Below are positions 6,143 through 13,438 of a stretch of DNA of 14,035 nucleotides, piece by piece (positions within the stretch are counted from its first letter, which is position 1; every line of letters starts with the position of its first letter). The position numbers were made by a program, and so were the translations under genes. The stretch is from JAVJSU01 sp040219275. Its GTDB lineage: Bacteria > Chloroflexota > Anaerolineae > Aggregatilineales > Phototrophicaceae. The DNA lies in contig JAVJSU010000087.1 in NCBI GenBank assembly GCA_040219275.1, positions 1 through 14,035 on the forward strand, in the 5' to 3' direction. Under the pieces are notes generated by a model, which was not told the DNA's origin, made no database searches, and saw only the letters and a program-made list of their open reading frames with translations.

Positions 6143-7063
6143 TTACCGCGCATATGCATTAAACGGATTATCATGGGTGAGTTGTGTAATCATTGATTCC
6201 TCAAATCCAGCATCACGCAATTTAGGGATAAATGTCTCGCTCAAGTAAGTAAAGGGCATCGGCTCATAATCAGGATTACCAGCATCATACCAACCACGAT
6301 CATGGCTCAGTAAGATTTGTTTGTCATAGCCAGCATCAATTAATTTTTTGAGATAACCAATAATTATCTCATCGGATGGTGCATTGGCATTCCCAAGCGC
6401 ATCATATTCCAACCAACATCCGCGGTCTGCCATTTCCAGATGCAGGTCAAAATCCGGTTCTGCCTGGGTATGTATCCAAATAAAGCGGCTCGCTGTATAT
6501 CCTTCTTCTTCTAATATATCGAGTTGGTCACGTACAACACGCCCTTTAATTGTATGACTACCGATAATAGCGTTAGTCGCCTTGCCAGCATGTGCCGCCC
6601 CTCGCAATATTTTTGTCTCACACTCAGTTAAGCCTTCATCACCCGCGCTGAGTTTGATCCATGCCGCCTGTACACCAGTATCCTCAATCTCGTCATTGAG
6701 TTCCTTGAGCATCCAATCGGTAATCTCTTGCTGACTCGCTTCATGCGCCCATGGCGGAATCCACGGTTCACGATAGATACCAGTCGGCACAAGTACCGGA
6801 AAATTCGTTGCATCAGATACCGCTTTGTCCATTTCTGCACGACGCGCCACCCCAACAGGACTACATTCTACTAATGCTGTCACACCAACCGCCTTAGCTT
6901 TTTCGACTTCGGGTGCCATCTTCGCGACCACATCCTCAACCTGCGCCTCACCAAATCCATCAGCTTCATAGGTGCGTAAGTCAACAAACAGATGTTCATG
7001 AGGCAATATCAAACCAAGCTCATCTTTTAATTTATGTCCCAGTGTTGTAATAAGTTTTCCCAT
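6143..7063 (-). CDS. Phosphotriesterase-like lactonase / metal-dependent hydrolase
   Basis: The 306-residue product belongs to the phosphotriesterase family of the amidohydrolase superfamily. All binuclear metal ligands are visible in order: H22 and H24 in LPHEHL, the carbamylated K137 in WIKLSAG, H170 in GSHT, H198 in IHTQ, and D255 in LLSHDRGW. Length is slightly below the usual 310-330. Members hydrolyse lactones, phosphotriesters or related esters in the cytoplasm; a PLL-type lactonase is the likeliest general role, and the true substrate is unknown. Start ATG 7063 is preceded by an AGGAAAA-type site. The TAA stop at 6145-6143 abuts the start codon of a decayed TIR gene. The nearby sugar-type importer and cyclase fragment suggest a shared catabolic pathway, although about 1.4 kb of debris separates it from the importer. 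Confidence 0.85.
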   Translation of the reverse strand: MGKLITTLGHKLKDELGLILPHEHLFVDLRTYEADGFGEAQVEDVVAKMAPEVEKAKAVGVTALVECSPVGVARRAEMDKAVSDATNFPVLVPTGIYREPWIPPWAHEASQQEITDWMLKELNDEIEDTGVQAAWIKLSAGDEGLTECETKILRGAAHAGKATNAIIGSHTIKGRVVRDQLDILEEEGYTASRFIWIHTQAEPDFDLHLEMADRGCWLEYDALGNANAPSDEIIIGYLKKLIDAGYDKQILLSHDRGWYDAGNPDYEPMPFTYLSETFIPKLRDAGFEESMITQLTHDNPFNAYAR

Positions 7064-7095
7064 TTGGTGTTTTCCTATATAACGTTACAAATTGA

Positions 7096-7101
7096 ATTAT
7101 A
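7096..7101 (-). promoter_or_regulatory. Candidate -10 box of the lactonase gene
   Basis: On the minus strand a perfect TATAAT (complement of 7096-7101) lies 32 bp before the ATG, which would give a leader of roughly 25 nt. The position 17 bp upstream holds no good -35 hexamer, so an activator may be needed if this is the promoter. Confidence 0.4.
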
Positions 7102-7409
7102 AGGGCATTGCAATTCTAGAGCGACGCAATCGAGTAGTCTCTTTCAAAGCAAGACACAAGCACCTCATTCCGATAGATCATCAAACACTTATCTCTTCTA
7201 ATATAATAAGTAAATTTTCATATCACATACTGCCATAAGTCCGACGAAAACGGGAGAAAGACCCCTTTAAACGAATTTCAAAGCAAAACGATAAGACGGT
7301 GAAGATAGAACATTACCCGTAGAGAGTCTTAAACTAAACATGGATCCTTCTGAACAAAGGAACGATAATTCTATAAACGGCTCTTAAAGTCAGGTTGTTG
7401 CGAATATCT

Positions 7410-7582
7410 CGGTGAACACGATGTGGTCCGTCTGTTTCGCGGGTCGATGTCACCGAACTATATAGACACCTGCGGACGATACGCTGGTACCATCCTGCGG
7501 ACGGGACCACCGAACCATCCGTCTAAAAAGCCGACTACAAGTTGAAAGTACGACAAGCTGACCGATTTTGGTCCGCTTTTTT
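7410..7582 (+). other. Possible structured leader with attenuator-like terminator
   Basis: The gap 7064-7604 has no convincing gene, but its right part is rich in complementary segments. GTGGTCCGTCTG (7423-7434) pairs with 7498-7510 over 12 bp with one wobble and one bulged G. CCTGCGGACG occurs twice, at 7469-7478 and 7494-7503. GCGGAC inside each copy can pair with GTCCGC at 7571-7576. That segment is also the right arm of a terminator-like hairpin (7557-7576, 7-bp stem with one mismatch) followed by six T (7577-7582). Mutually exclusive folds of this kind are typical of attenuators. A good ribosome binding site and ATG follow at 7591-7607. I recognise no known riboswitch or T-box consensus. 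The fold was assessed by eye only. Confidence 0.3.
7557..7582 (+). terminator. Terminator-like hairpin before the 7605 ORF
   Basis: GCTGACC (7557-7563) and GGTCCGC (7570-7576) form a 7-bp stem with one mismatch and a 6-nt loop, followed by TTTTTT. It lies just upstream of a ribosome binding site, not after a plus-strand gene, so it would act on a leader transcript if it is real. Confidence 0.45.
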
Positions 7583-7604
7583 GTTGTGACGAGGAGGGTT
7601 CGTC

Positions 7605-7739
7605 ATGTCTGAAGAAAGTATCCGAAGCAAAATTCGTCAGTCGATCAAGCCGTTTCCGCGTGTTGCCACCTCCCAGACCTCATGGGCAGGTCCTCAAACT
7701 TTCGAGCAGATTTACGATAAATCTAACTACATTGGATGA
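7605..7739 (+). CDS. Short ORF with strong ribosome binding site, probably a truncated gene start
   Basis: ATG 7605 is preceded by GAGGAGG (7591-7597) at 7-nt spacing, the best ribosome binding site on the plus strand here. The 44-residue product begins MSEESIRSKIRQSIKPFPRV and stops at TGA 7737-7739. No family is recognised. From about 7700 the +1 frame stays open for another 80 codons, which suggests that the original gene was longer and has suffered a frameshift. It could also be a genuine small protein. The attenuator-like leader directly upstream would have controlled it. Confidence 0.35.
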   Translation: MSEESIRSKIRQSIKPFPRVATSQTSWAGPQTFEQIYDKSNYIG

Positions 7740-8285
7740 AGTCTATCGCCTGACAAATGGGCATTATGAATGGACACTTTTCATTGGCTACAATTTGTCA
7801 GCTTCAGCAAATGCACCGACAACTGTCACATTGGCACAATTTACACTCTCGACTGACCCGCCGGATTTGGTCACACTCCAACCGACAACCAATACGGATC
7901 GCTTAAAACCTACGCTTAACTGGATATTTGTATTGACGTTGAGCGTGTGATGCAGAAATTGACAGAGAAATATACCGACTCATTTGAACATCTGATGGCA
8001 TTGTATGCGGTGACCACAGATGTTTTCTACAAAGATACTGCTCCTGTAGTTGGGATGCATCTCTCTATATAGCGAAGGAACTTTCTTCAGTTGATAGAAC
8101 AAGAGGTACAATACGAATTCGCACACGTATTCCTCGAAAAGCACAACTATCAGATGCCTAAGCAGGGTCGAATTCTGGTTGCTTTACATCTCCACATACA
8201 AAGTGGCGTGAGCAGTATGAATGAGGGATTACAGAACCCGCATCTGAGGTATCACATTTTCCTGACAGATAATCTGTGCACATGA
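7700..8285 (+). pseudogene. Decayed, unrecognised coding region in several frames
   Basis: Open stretches alternate between plus-strand frames without clear starts. They run to 7950 (INLTTLDEVYRLTNGHYEWT, then FIGYNLSASANAPTTVTLAQ), 7920-8072 (VMQKLTEKYTDSFEHLMALY and VTTDVFYKDTAP), 8042-8161 (SWDASLYIAKELSSVDRTRG and TIRIRTRIPRKAQLSDA), and 8091-8285. Successive pieces look protein-like and follow one another along the same strand, as expected for one or two genes broken by frameshifts. I recognise no domain in any piece. They could belong with the 7605 ORF as its continuation. Confidence 0.35.
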
Positions 8286-8319
8286 TACAAATCAGAATAA
8301 ATGATAAAACAGATTCTCA

Positions 8320-8460
8320 CTATGATTGGTTATGCTGGATGATAAATGATTGCCTCAGTGTCAACAAATTCCAATCAGGTTGATGTAGATGTTTAGGACT
8401 ATCGTTTAGACTTTTCCAAACTGAATTTGCATATCCAACGTGCTTACTGTCCTTACTCAC
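8320..8460 (-). CDS. Possible small ORF overlapping the permease stop
   Basis: GTG at 8460 overlaps the end of the upstream permease gene (its TAA is 8455-8453) in another frame and opens 46 codons to TAG at 8322-8320, including VWKSLNDSPKHLHQPDWNLL. Overlap of this kind can mean coupled translation. There is no recognised family, no dedicated ribosome binding site, and the length is within chance, so it may be nothing or the start of a lost gene. No terminator for the ABC operon is visible in 8286-8452. Confidence 0.2.
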   Translation of the reverse strand: MSKDSKHVGYANSVWKSLNDSPKHLHQPDWNLLTLRQSFIIQHNQS

Positions 8461-9454
8461 GAACTTTTTCAGCACGTCCATAAAGGAACAACATCGCCAG
8501 AATTACCAGACCGAATGTCACATCTTTCGCAGCAGGGGAGACTTGAACAATGTTGAGCGCGCCATCCAGTAAGCGAATGATAATGACACCTGCGATTGTA
8601 CCGACATATTTACCCGAACCACCGAGAATCGACGTTCCGCCAACAACAACTGCTGCAATCGCTGGCAACAAGTAAGGATCGCCCATTTCATTAAAACTAC
8701 GTCCTGCATTACCTGCTAGCATCAACCCTGCCAGGGCATTAAGTACCCCACTCAGCACAAAGACCATAATGAGTACCCGTGGCGTTTTGACACCGGAAAG
8801 ATACGAGGCAATTTCATTATTCCCGACAGCATAAGTTTTTCGCCCTAAACCACTGCGACTCAGAACCAGATACTGAAGGAGTGAGACTAAAGCCCAGATA
8901 ATGACGGCAAAAGGCAAAAATCCAAAGAGAATTTCGGTGGCTACCTTACTCAATATTTCAGGTGTTTGCTGGAATTGGGGTGCTGACCCTGTGTAGACAA
9001 CTGTGATTCCCTTGAGTACTGCATTCACGCCCAGGGTAAGTACCATTGACGGAATGCGTAAGTAAGCAACGCCTACACCGTTGACTAAGCCAACTATAAG
9101 ACCAATCGCTATAGCGGCACCAACCCCAAAAGCTAGATTTTCGTTTTGTCCAGCGGCAACTGATGTCGCGACTACTGCGGCAAGATTCAATGTCCAGGGA
9201 ATTGAGAGGTCGATATTCCCTGTTAAGATCACTGCCATTTGTCCGGCAGCAATAATCCCCAAAAACGAAGCGATGCGTAATTGCTGTGTTAAAAAATTAG
9301 GGGAAGCGAAATTCGGAGTGATGAATGTCGCACCCGCAATAATTATCAAAATAATCATCGAATAAGAAATCACAACACTACGCTCATCCCGCGCGAGATT
9401 TCTATACCAGCCTTGTATTGAAAACCCCTTAGATGTATTTGTTTCGGAAGTCAT
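8453..9454 (-). CDS. Sugar ABC transporter permease 2 (RbsC-type, BPD_transp_2)
   Basis: The 333-residue integral membrane protein belongs to the RbsC/XylH/AraH family (BPD_transp_2). After a polar N-terminus of about 27 residues it has roughly ten hydrophobic segments. The family motif after TM3 is GNIDLSI (normally GGIDLSVG), and the region GLGRKTYAVGNNEIASYLSG corresponds to the EAA-like loop that contacts the ATPase. VVVGGTSILGGSG is a typical C-terminal signature. It pairs with the other permease to form a probable heterodimeric channel in the cytoplasmic membrane. It starts 23 nt after the upstream permease stop, with GGAAAGG as ribosome binding site. It is the last intact gene of the importer operon. 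The substrate is not evident. Confidence 0.9.
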   Translation of the reverse strand: MTSETNTSKGFSIQGWYRNLARDERSVVISYSMIILIIIAGATFITPNFASPNFLTQQLRIASFLGIIAAGQMAVILTGNIDLSIPWTLNLAAVVATSVAAGQNENLAFGVGAAIAIGLIVGLVNGVGVAYLRIPSMVLTLGVNAVLKGITVVYTGSAPQFQQTPEILSKVATEILFGFLPFAVIIWALVSLLQYLVLSRSGLGRKTYAVGNNEIASYLSGVKTPRVLIMVFVLSGVLNALAGLMLAGNAGRSFNEMGDPYLLPAIAAVVVGGTSILGGSGKYVGTIAGVIIIRLLDGALNIVQVSPAAKDVTFGLVILAMLFLYGRAEKVRE

Positions 9455-9477
9455 TCTTAAACCTTTCCACAGCCTTG

Positions 9478-10569
9478 CTAACGCATCGTATCGAGACGAT
9501 TACGGACAGTAAAAATACGGCTTGCGCCAGCAGCAACTGCCAGCAAAATGACAGCACCTTCCCATAAAGGTTGTTGTAAGGGATTAACCCGTGCAAAGAA
9601 TAGAATGTTGGGAATGAAACGTAAAGCGATGGCTGCCGCTATGGTTCCAGCCACTCCCCCTGATCCCCCAAAGAGAGATGTCCCACCCAGAACAACAATA
9701 GCGATGGATTGCAGGGTAAAAACTGCCCCTGTATTGGCATCACCGGTTAAGGTCTGTGCGGTGAGGAATAAGCCCCCGATTCCTGCAAACAAGCCACCCA
9801 GCACGTAAGCAGATACTTTTGCAAAATTAACATTTACCCCACTCATATACGCTGCACCTTCATTACTGCCCACAGCGTAAACCCATAAGCCCAGACGTGA
9901 TCTCCGGAAAGGTATCCAAACGACGAGCAAAACCAGAAGCAGGAATATAAAAGAAGCAGGAATAAAATCAAATACATTTTCAAGGAAAGCCATCAAACCC
10001 ATTGGTTCGGCACCGAAGGCATTCTCTGGTAGCAATTGACCAACACGCCTCGTTAAAATATCGCCATAGATGCGTGGGACATATCCACCCGGACGAGGAC
10101 GTAAAAATAAGGCAATACCACTAAATATAGAAGATGTTGCTAAAGTAACAATAATCGGTTGTAGACGACCGTAAACGACAATCAAGCCGTTAATTAGACC
10201 TGCCCCCGCCCCGGCTAGCAAAACCGTGACCACTACAAAAATAATGTTCGCAATATTAACAGGTTCACCATCAGCAGGTTCGATAAACAATGCAGAAGCT
10301 AGAGAATTACACATACTAATAATAGACCCGACGGAAAGATCAATGCCGCCCGTAATCACCACTGACGTTTGCGCCGCACCGGCGAAAATCAGGGTCATAC
10401 TCTGGTTCGAAGTTGATGTTATGACAGCTGGTGTGAAAAAACGTTTATTAAGTGAGGCAGTCACACCCATGAGGGCAAACATGATAGCAAAAGCGATCAA
10501 CACCCGGAAATGTCGGAAAATTAAGCGCCTGATGCCTGGTCTCTGTCCTGAATTCATTTTACTAACCAT
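9478..10569 (-). CDS. Sugar ABC transporter permease 1 (RbsC-type, BPD_transp_2)
   Basis: The 363-residue membrane protein is of the RbsC/YtfT/RhaP type. It contains the classic GGIDLSVGSI motif, the ATPase-contact region LGLWVYAVGSNEGAAYMSGV, and VVLGGTSLFGGSGGVAGT near the C-terminus. It is slightly longer than its partner because of an extra loop at about residues 155-195 (RPRPGGYVPRIYG and GQLLPENAFGAEPMG), probably outside the membrane. ATG 10569 lies 4 nt after the ATPase stop, and its ribosome binding site, AGGAG, is inside the end of the ATPase gene, so expression is coupled. Two different permeases after one double ATPase is the same order as ytfQRT-yjfF of E. coli and the rhizobial rhamnose importer; this does not identify the substrate. 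Confidence 0.92.
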   Translation of the reverse strand: MVSKMNSGQRPGIRRLIFRHFRVLIAFAIMFALMGVTASLNKRFFTPAVITSTSNQSMTLIFAGAAQTSVVITGGIDLSVGSIISMCNSLASALFIEPADGEPVNIANIIFVVVTVLLAGAGAGLINGLIVVYGRLQPIIVTLATSSIFSGIALFLRPRPGGYVPRIYGDILTRRVGQLLPENAFGAEPMGLMAFLENVFDFIPASFIFLLLVLLVVWIPFRRSRLGLWVYAVGSNEGAAYMSGVNVNFAKVSAYVLGGLFAGIGGLFLTAQTLTGDANTGAVFTLQSIAIVVLGGTSLFGGSGGVAGTIAAAIALRFIPNILFFARVNPLQQPLWEGAVILLAVAAGASRIFTVRNRLDTMR

Positions 10570-10573
10570 ACAT

Positions 10574-12118
10574 TTAGCTCTCCTGTCTGGTGCTATTCAA
10601 ACCAAGTGCGGCGGATACAATTTCTTCTTCATTGATTTGATCATTGACCAATTCACGGAAAATTCGTCCTTCATAGAGCACAAGTACGCGGTCACACATG
10701 CCTACCAGCTCACTCAATTCTGTAGAGAAAAAGAGAATGCTTGCTCCGTCATCTGCGAGTTGGCGCATCAATTGGTAAATTTCTTGTTTTGTTCCGACAT
10801 CAATACCGCGTGTCGGATCATGCAAAAGATAGATTTGTGCTTCGGTGAGCAACCATTTTCCAATGACAACTTTCTGCTGATTACCACCGCTTAAACTGCG
10901 AACAGGCGCATTGTTTGACTCTAATTTAACTTGCATCTGTTCGACCATCTTCTTGATTGTTTTGCTTTCCTTACTACGGTCAACTAATCCAAACTGGCTC
11001 AGGAGGCGATCAATTACCGTTAATACGGCATTACTTCCGATGGACATGGGCAAAATAAGACCCTCTGTTTTGCGGTCTTCAGGAATCAATGCCATCCCTA
11101 TTTTTTTGCTGGCCGCAATAGAAGGACTCTGAATTTTCACACGCTGACCATCCACGCGAATATTACCCTTTACACCGCGCAACACGCCAAATAGTGCGAA
11201 GAGCAATTCACCCTGTCCTTGCCCATCCAGACCACCCAGACCGACGATTTCGCCTTTTCCGACGGTTAGATTAATGTCATGCAATTTCGGATCCCATGAA
11301 AGCCCTTCAACTTTGAGCATGGCTTCACGTTCTTGTGCCGGTGCCGGTTTAGGTGGAAAAACCTGATCTAAGTTACGCCCGATCATCAAGCGCACCATTT
11401 CCTCGTGACTCACAGTCCCCATTGGAAACGAGCCAACATCTTCACCATCACGGAAAATAGTTAATGTATCCGCAATTTCTTCAACTTCGCTCATGCGATG
11501 GGAGATAAAAATAACAGAACGACCCTGGTCGCGGATGCGCCGGATCATCCTGAAAACAACTTCGACATCCTGTACTGAGAGCGCAGATGTACCTTCATCC
11601 AGAATAAGTAATTTAGGATCATGAGAGAGGGCTTTAGCAATTTCTACAAGTTGACGTTGCGCAAGCGGTAATTCTCCTATAAGCGCATTGGGGTCAAGAT
11701 GCTCGATACCCAGTCCAGCACATAAAGCCTCTGTTTGTTCCTTCAACTTGCTACGGTTAATCAGACCAAACTGGTTTCGTGGCGGGTTGACGATAAAAAT
11801 ATTCTCTGCCACTGTGAGGTCAGATAATAAAGATAATTCTTGAAAAACTGGCACAATGCCTTTTCGTGCAGCATCAGCAGGGGATTGAATAGTCGATTCG
11901 TGTCCTTCAATCTTGATCATTCCCGAATCAGGGGTGACAACTCCTGCCACAATTTTGATTAAGGTGCTTTTTCCAGCCCCATTTTCGCCAACCAGTGCGT
12001 GGATACTTCCCGGCTGGCATACTAAGGTCGCCTCATTTAGTGCAATGGTATTACCAAACCGTTTACTAACTAAACTAGCTTCTAACAGAGGTATTTTCTC
12101 TTTAAGTTCTTTTTCCAT
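10574..12118 (-). CDS. Sugar ABC transporter double ATPase (RbsA-type)
   Basis: The 514-residue cytoplasmic protein has two fused ATP-binding domains, as in RbsA/MglA/YtfR. Domain 1 has Walker A GENGAGKST (44-52), a signature of the family's modified type, LPLAQRQLVEIAKAL (150-164), and Walker B LLILDEGTSALS with D174-E175; the usual DEPTSAL is DEGTSAL here. Domain 2 lacks a proper Walker A (GLDGQGQGE), as usual for RbsA proteins, but has an intact LSGGNQQKVVIGKWL signature. Its Walker B reads IYLLHDPTRGIDVG, with H433-D434 in place of Asp-Glu, so site 2 is probably inactive in hydrolysis. It energises import through the two permeases encoded downstream. A terminator-like hairpin separates it from the binding-protein gene. 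Confidence 0.93.
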   Translation of the reverse strand: MEKELKEKIPLLEASLVSKRFGNTIALNEATLVCQPGSIHALVGENGAGKSTLIKIVAGVVTPDSGMIKIEGHESTIQSPADAARKGIVPVFQELSLLSDLTVAENIFIVNPPRNQFGLINRSKLKEQTEALCAGLGIEHLDPNALIGELPLAQRQLVEIAKALSHDPKLLILDEGTSALSVQDVEVVFRMIRRIRDQGRSVIFISHRMSEVEEIADTLTIFRDGEDVGSFPMGTVSHEEMVRLMIGRNLDQVFPPKPAPAQEREAMLKVEGLSWDPKLHDINLTVGKGEIVGLGGLDGQGQGELLFALFGVLRGVKGNIRVDGQRVKIQSPSIAASKKIGMALIPEDRKTEGLILPMSIGSNAVLTVIDRLLSQFGLVDRSKESKTIKKMVEQMQVKLESNNAPVRSLSGGNQQKVVIGKWLLTEAQIYLLHDPTRGIDVGTKQEIYQLMRQLADDGASILFFSTELSELVGMCDRVLVLYEGRIFRELVNDQINEEEIVSAALGLNSTRQES

Positions 12119-12143
12119 AAACTTTTCCCAATTGTTGTTGAAC

Positions 12144-12179
12144 CAAAAAGAGCCGAGTCAGATATTTTGACCCGGCTCT
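12144..12179 (-). terminator. Intra-operon terminator/attenuator after the binding-protein gene
   Basis: AGAGCCGAGTCA (12149-12160) and TGACCCGGCTCT (12168-12179) pair over 12 bp with one mismatch and a 7-nt loop. On the minus strand the stem leads into TTTTT (complement of 12145-12149). Its place between binding protein and ATPase fits partial termination or protection of the upstream mRNA, which would make more binding protein than membrane components. Confidence 0.8.
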
Positions 12180-12186
12180 CTCAAAG

Positions 12187-13302
12187 TTAAGAATCTACAT
12201 CTATTTCAAGGATAGCCTCGGCATCGAGGTCCACTCCGCAAACCGGAATCTTGATTGGTGTGAAGAAATCATCGGGCAAACCGGGGAAGTAATGAACCCC
12301 TTCTTCAATATCTTCGCTAGTTACCAGAGGAAGTGGCATAGAAATATTGCGCGGTAGTTCACGACCCTGGAGAAGTTCAAGGGCAGCTTGCATCGCCACT
12401 GCTACCATACCCGGGGTTTGACCGACTGAAATACCTTCAAATTCGCCTTCTGCCATTGCCATACGGAAAGCATTTTCTGCTTCTCCAGCCATGGGTGGTA
12501 AATCGTCATAACCGGCATCACGGAAAGCCTGAATAACACCCGGTCCACCACCTTGAATCCAGACACCATCAACTTCCGGGCTGGTAGCGAGGAAGTCTGC
12601 CATCACAGTTTGGGCAACACCACTGTCCCATCGACCTTCAAGCTCTGCGATAATCGTAATATCAGGATATTCAGCGAAAATTTCTTTTGCACCTGAATTG
12701 CGGTCAGAATCAACACTGATACCGGGTACACCGTTTACAAGAACGACGTTACCTTCGCCACCCATGCGCTCTGCTAAATCGCTCGCCATAACGCGACCAA
12801 ATTCTACCTGATCTTCGTTAACGATAATGCCTTCAGGGGCTTCTACGATGCCATCAAAAGAAATGACAATAATGCCGGCATCATCTGCACGACGAACAAC
12901 AGCATCAAAAGCTGTCGGGCTAACCGCATTGATGATAATGGCATCTACACCCAGAGCAATCATATTATCCAGAGTCGCGATTTGTGCTTCGACATCATCG
13001 CCTGTACTGACAACGATTAATTCTTCAATGAGTGGTGCAATATCTTCGGTTTCGGCGAAAGCAGCTGCCATTTGGAGCATCTGGGTACGCCATGCGTTAC
13101 CAATATAGGAATTGCTAATGCCTATGACAAAAGGACCTTCTCTTGCCTCAAACTGAACGGTTTCGCCATCTTCTTCCGCGGGTGCGAAACAGACGTCGGG
13201 GTCATATTCACTAATTTCATCATCATCTTGCGCCATCACGGGCAAGACCAGGATAGAAGCGAATAGAACAATCAGTGAAACTAAATTCAAAAAACGTTTC
13301 AT
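12187..13302 (-). CDS. Sugar ABC transporter substrate-binding protein (Peripla_BP_4/RbsB-like)
   Basis: The 371-residue secreted protein has a clear signal peptide (MKRFLN, a hydrophobic core, then PVMA before QDDDE) with likely cleavage after A24 and no lipobox cysteine. The mature part starts with the acidic DDDEISEYDPDVCFAPAEED and then the RbsB-like fold: FVIGISNSYIGNAWRTQM, ALGVDAIIINAVSPTAFDAV, GIIVISFDGIV, and GISVDSDRNSGAKEIFAEYP. This is the pattern of type I periplasmic sugar-binding proteins. It captures the ligand outside the membrane and delivers it to the two permeases. The start is fixed by AAGGAGG at 13310-13316. It is the first gene of the importer unit, and the hairpin after it should favour its expression. 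The acidic N-terminal stretch may be a spacer. The ligand is unknown. Confidence 0.92.
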   Translation of the reverse strand: MKRFLNLVSLIVLFASILVLPVMAQDDDEISEYDPDVCFAPAEEDGETVQFEAREGPFVIGISNSYIGNAWRTQMLQMAAAFAETEDIAPLIEELIVVSTGDDVEAQIATLDNMIALGVDAIIINAVSPTAFDAVVRRADDAGIIVISFDGIVEAPEGIIVNEDQVEFGRVMASDLAERMGGEGNVVLVNGVPGISVDSDRNSGAKEIFAEYPDITIIAELEGRWDSGVAQTVMADFLATSPEVDGVWIQGGGPGVIQAFRDAGYDDLPPMAGEAENAFRMAMAEGEFEGISVGQTPGMVAVAMQAALELLQGRELPRNISMPLPLVTSEDIEEGVHYFPGLPDDFFTPIKIPVCGVDLDAEAILEIDVDS

Positions 13303-13309
13303 GTACTTT

Positions 13310-13316
13310 CCTCCTT
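13310..13316 (-). promoter_or_regulatory. Strong ribosome binding site of the binding-protein gene
   Basis: On the minus strand AAGGAGG is followed 7 nt later by ATG at 13302. It is a near-perfect Shine-Dalgarno, in keeping with high expression of a binding protein. Confidence 0.85.
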
Positions 13317-13340
13317 AAAAAAGAATAAAATGTTTGGAAT

Positions 13341-13368
13341 GTTTTGGAGTCCAAGACTCCCCCAAAAC
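13341..13368 (-). promoter_or_regulatory. Hairpin/palindrome in the leader before the binding-protein gene
   Basis: GTTTTGGAGTC (13341-13351) pairs with GACTCC plus AAAAC (13355-13368) over 11 bp, with a 3-C bulge and a 3-nt loop. No T-run follows on either strand, so it is not a standard terminator. It could be an operator, an mRNA-stabilising stem, or a weak terminator of the upstream cyclase gene. No good promoter was found in the 136-bp gap. Confidence 0.4.
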
Positions 13369-13438
13369 CAATATTTAGCCCGCCCTGCAATGAGCAGTAT
13401 CGCGTAAAGAGTAATTATGAAATGCTTATTAACAGAAA

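Noticed and set aside
7480..7580. T-box riboswitch
   Set aside because: TGGTACC followed by TGCGG faintly recalls a T-box, but the AGGGTGGNACCGCG consensus, a specifier stem and a downstream aminoacyl-tRNA or amino-acid gene are all missing.
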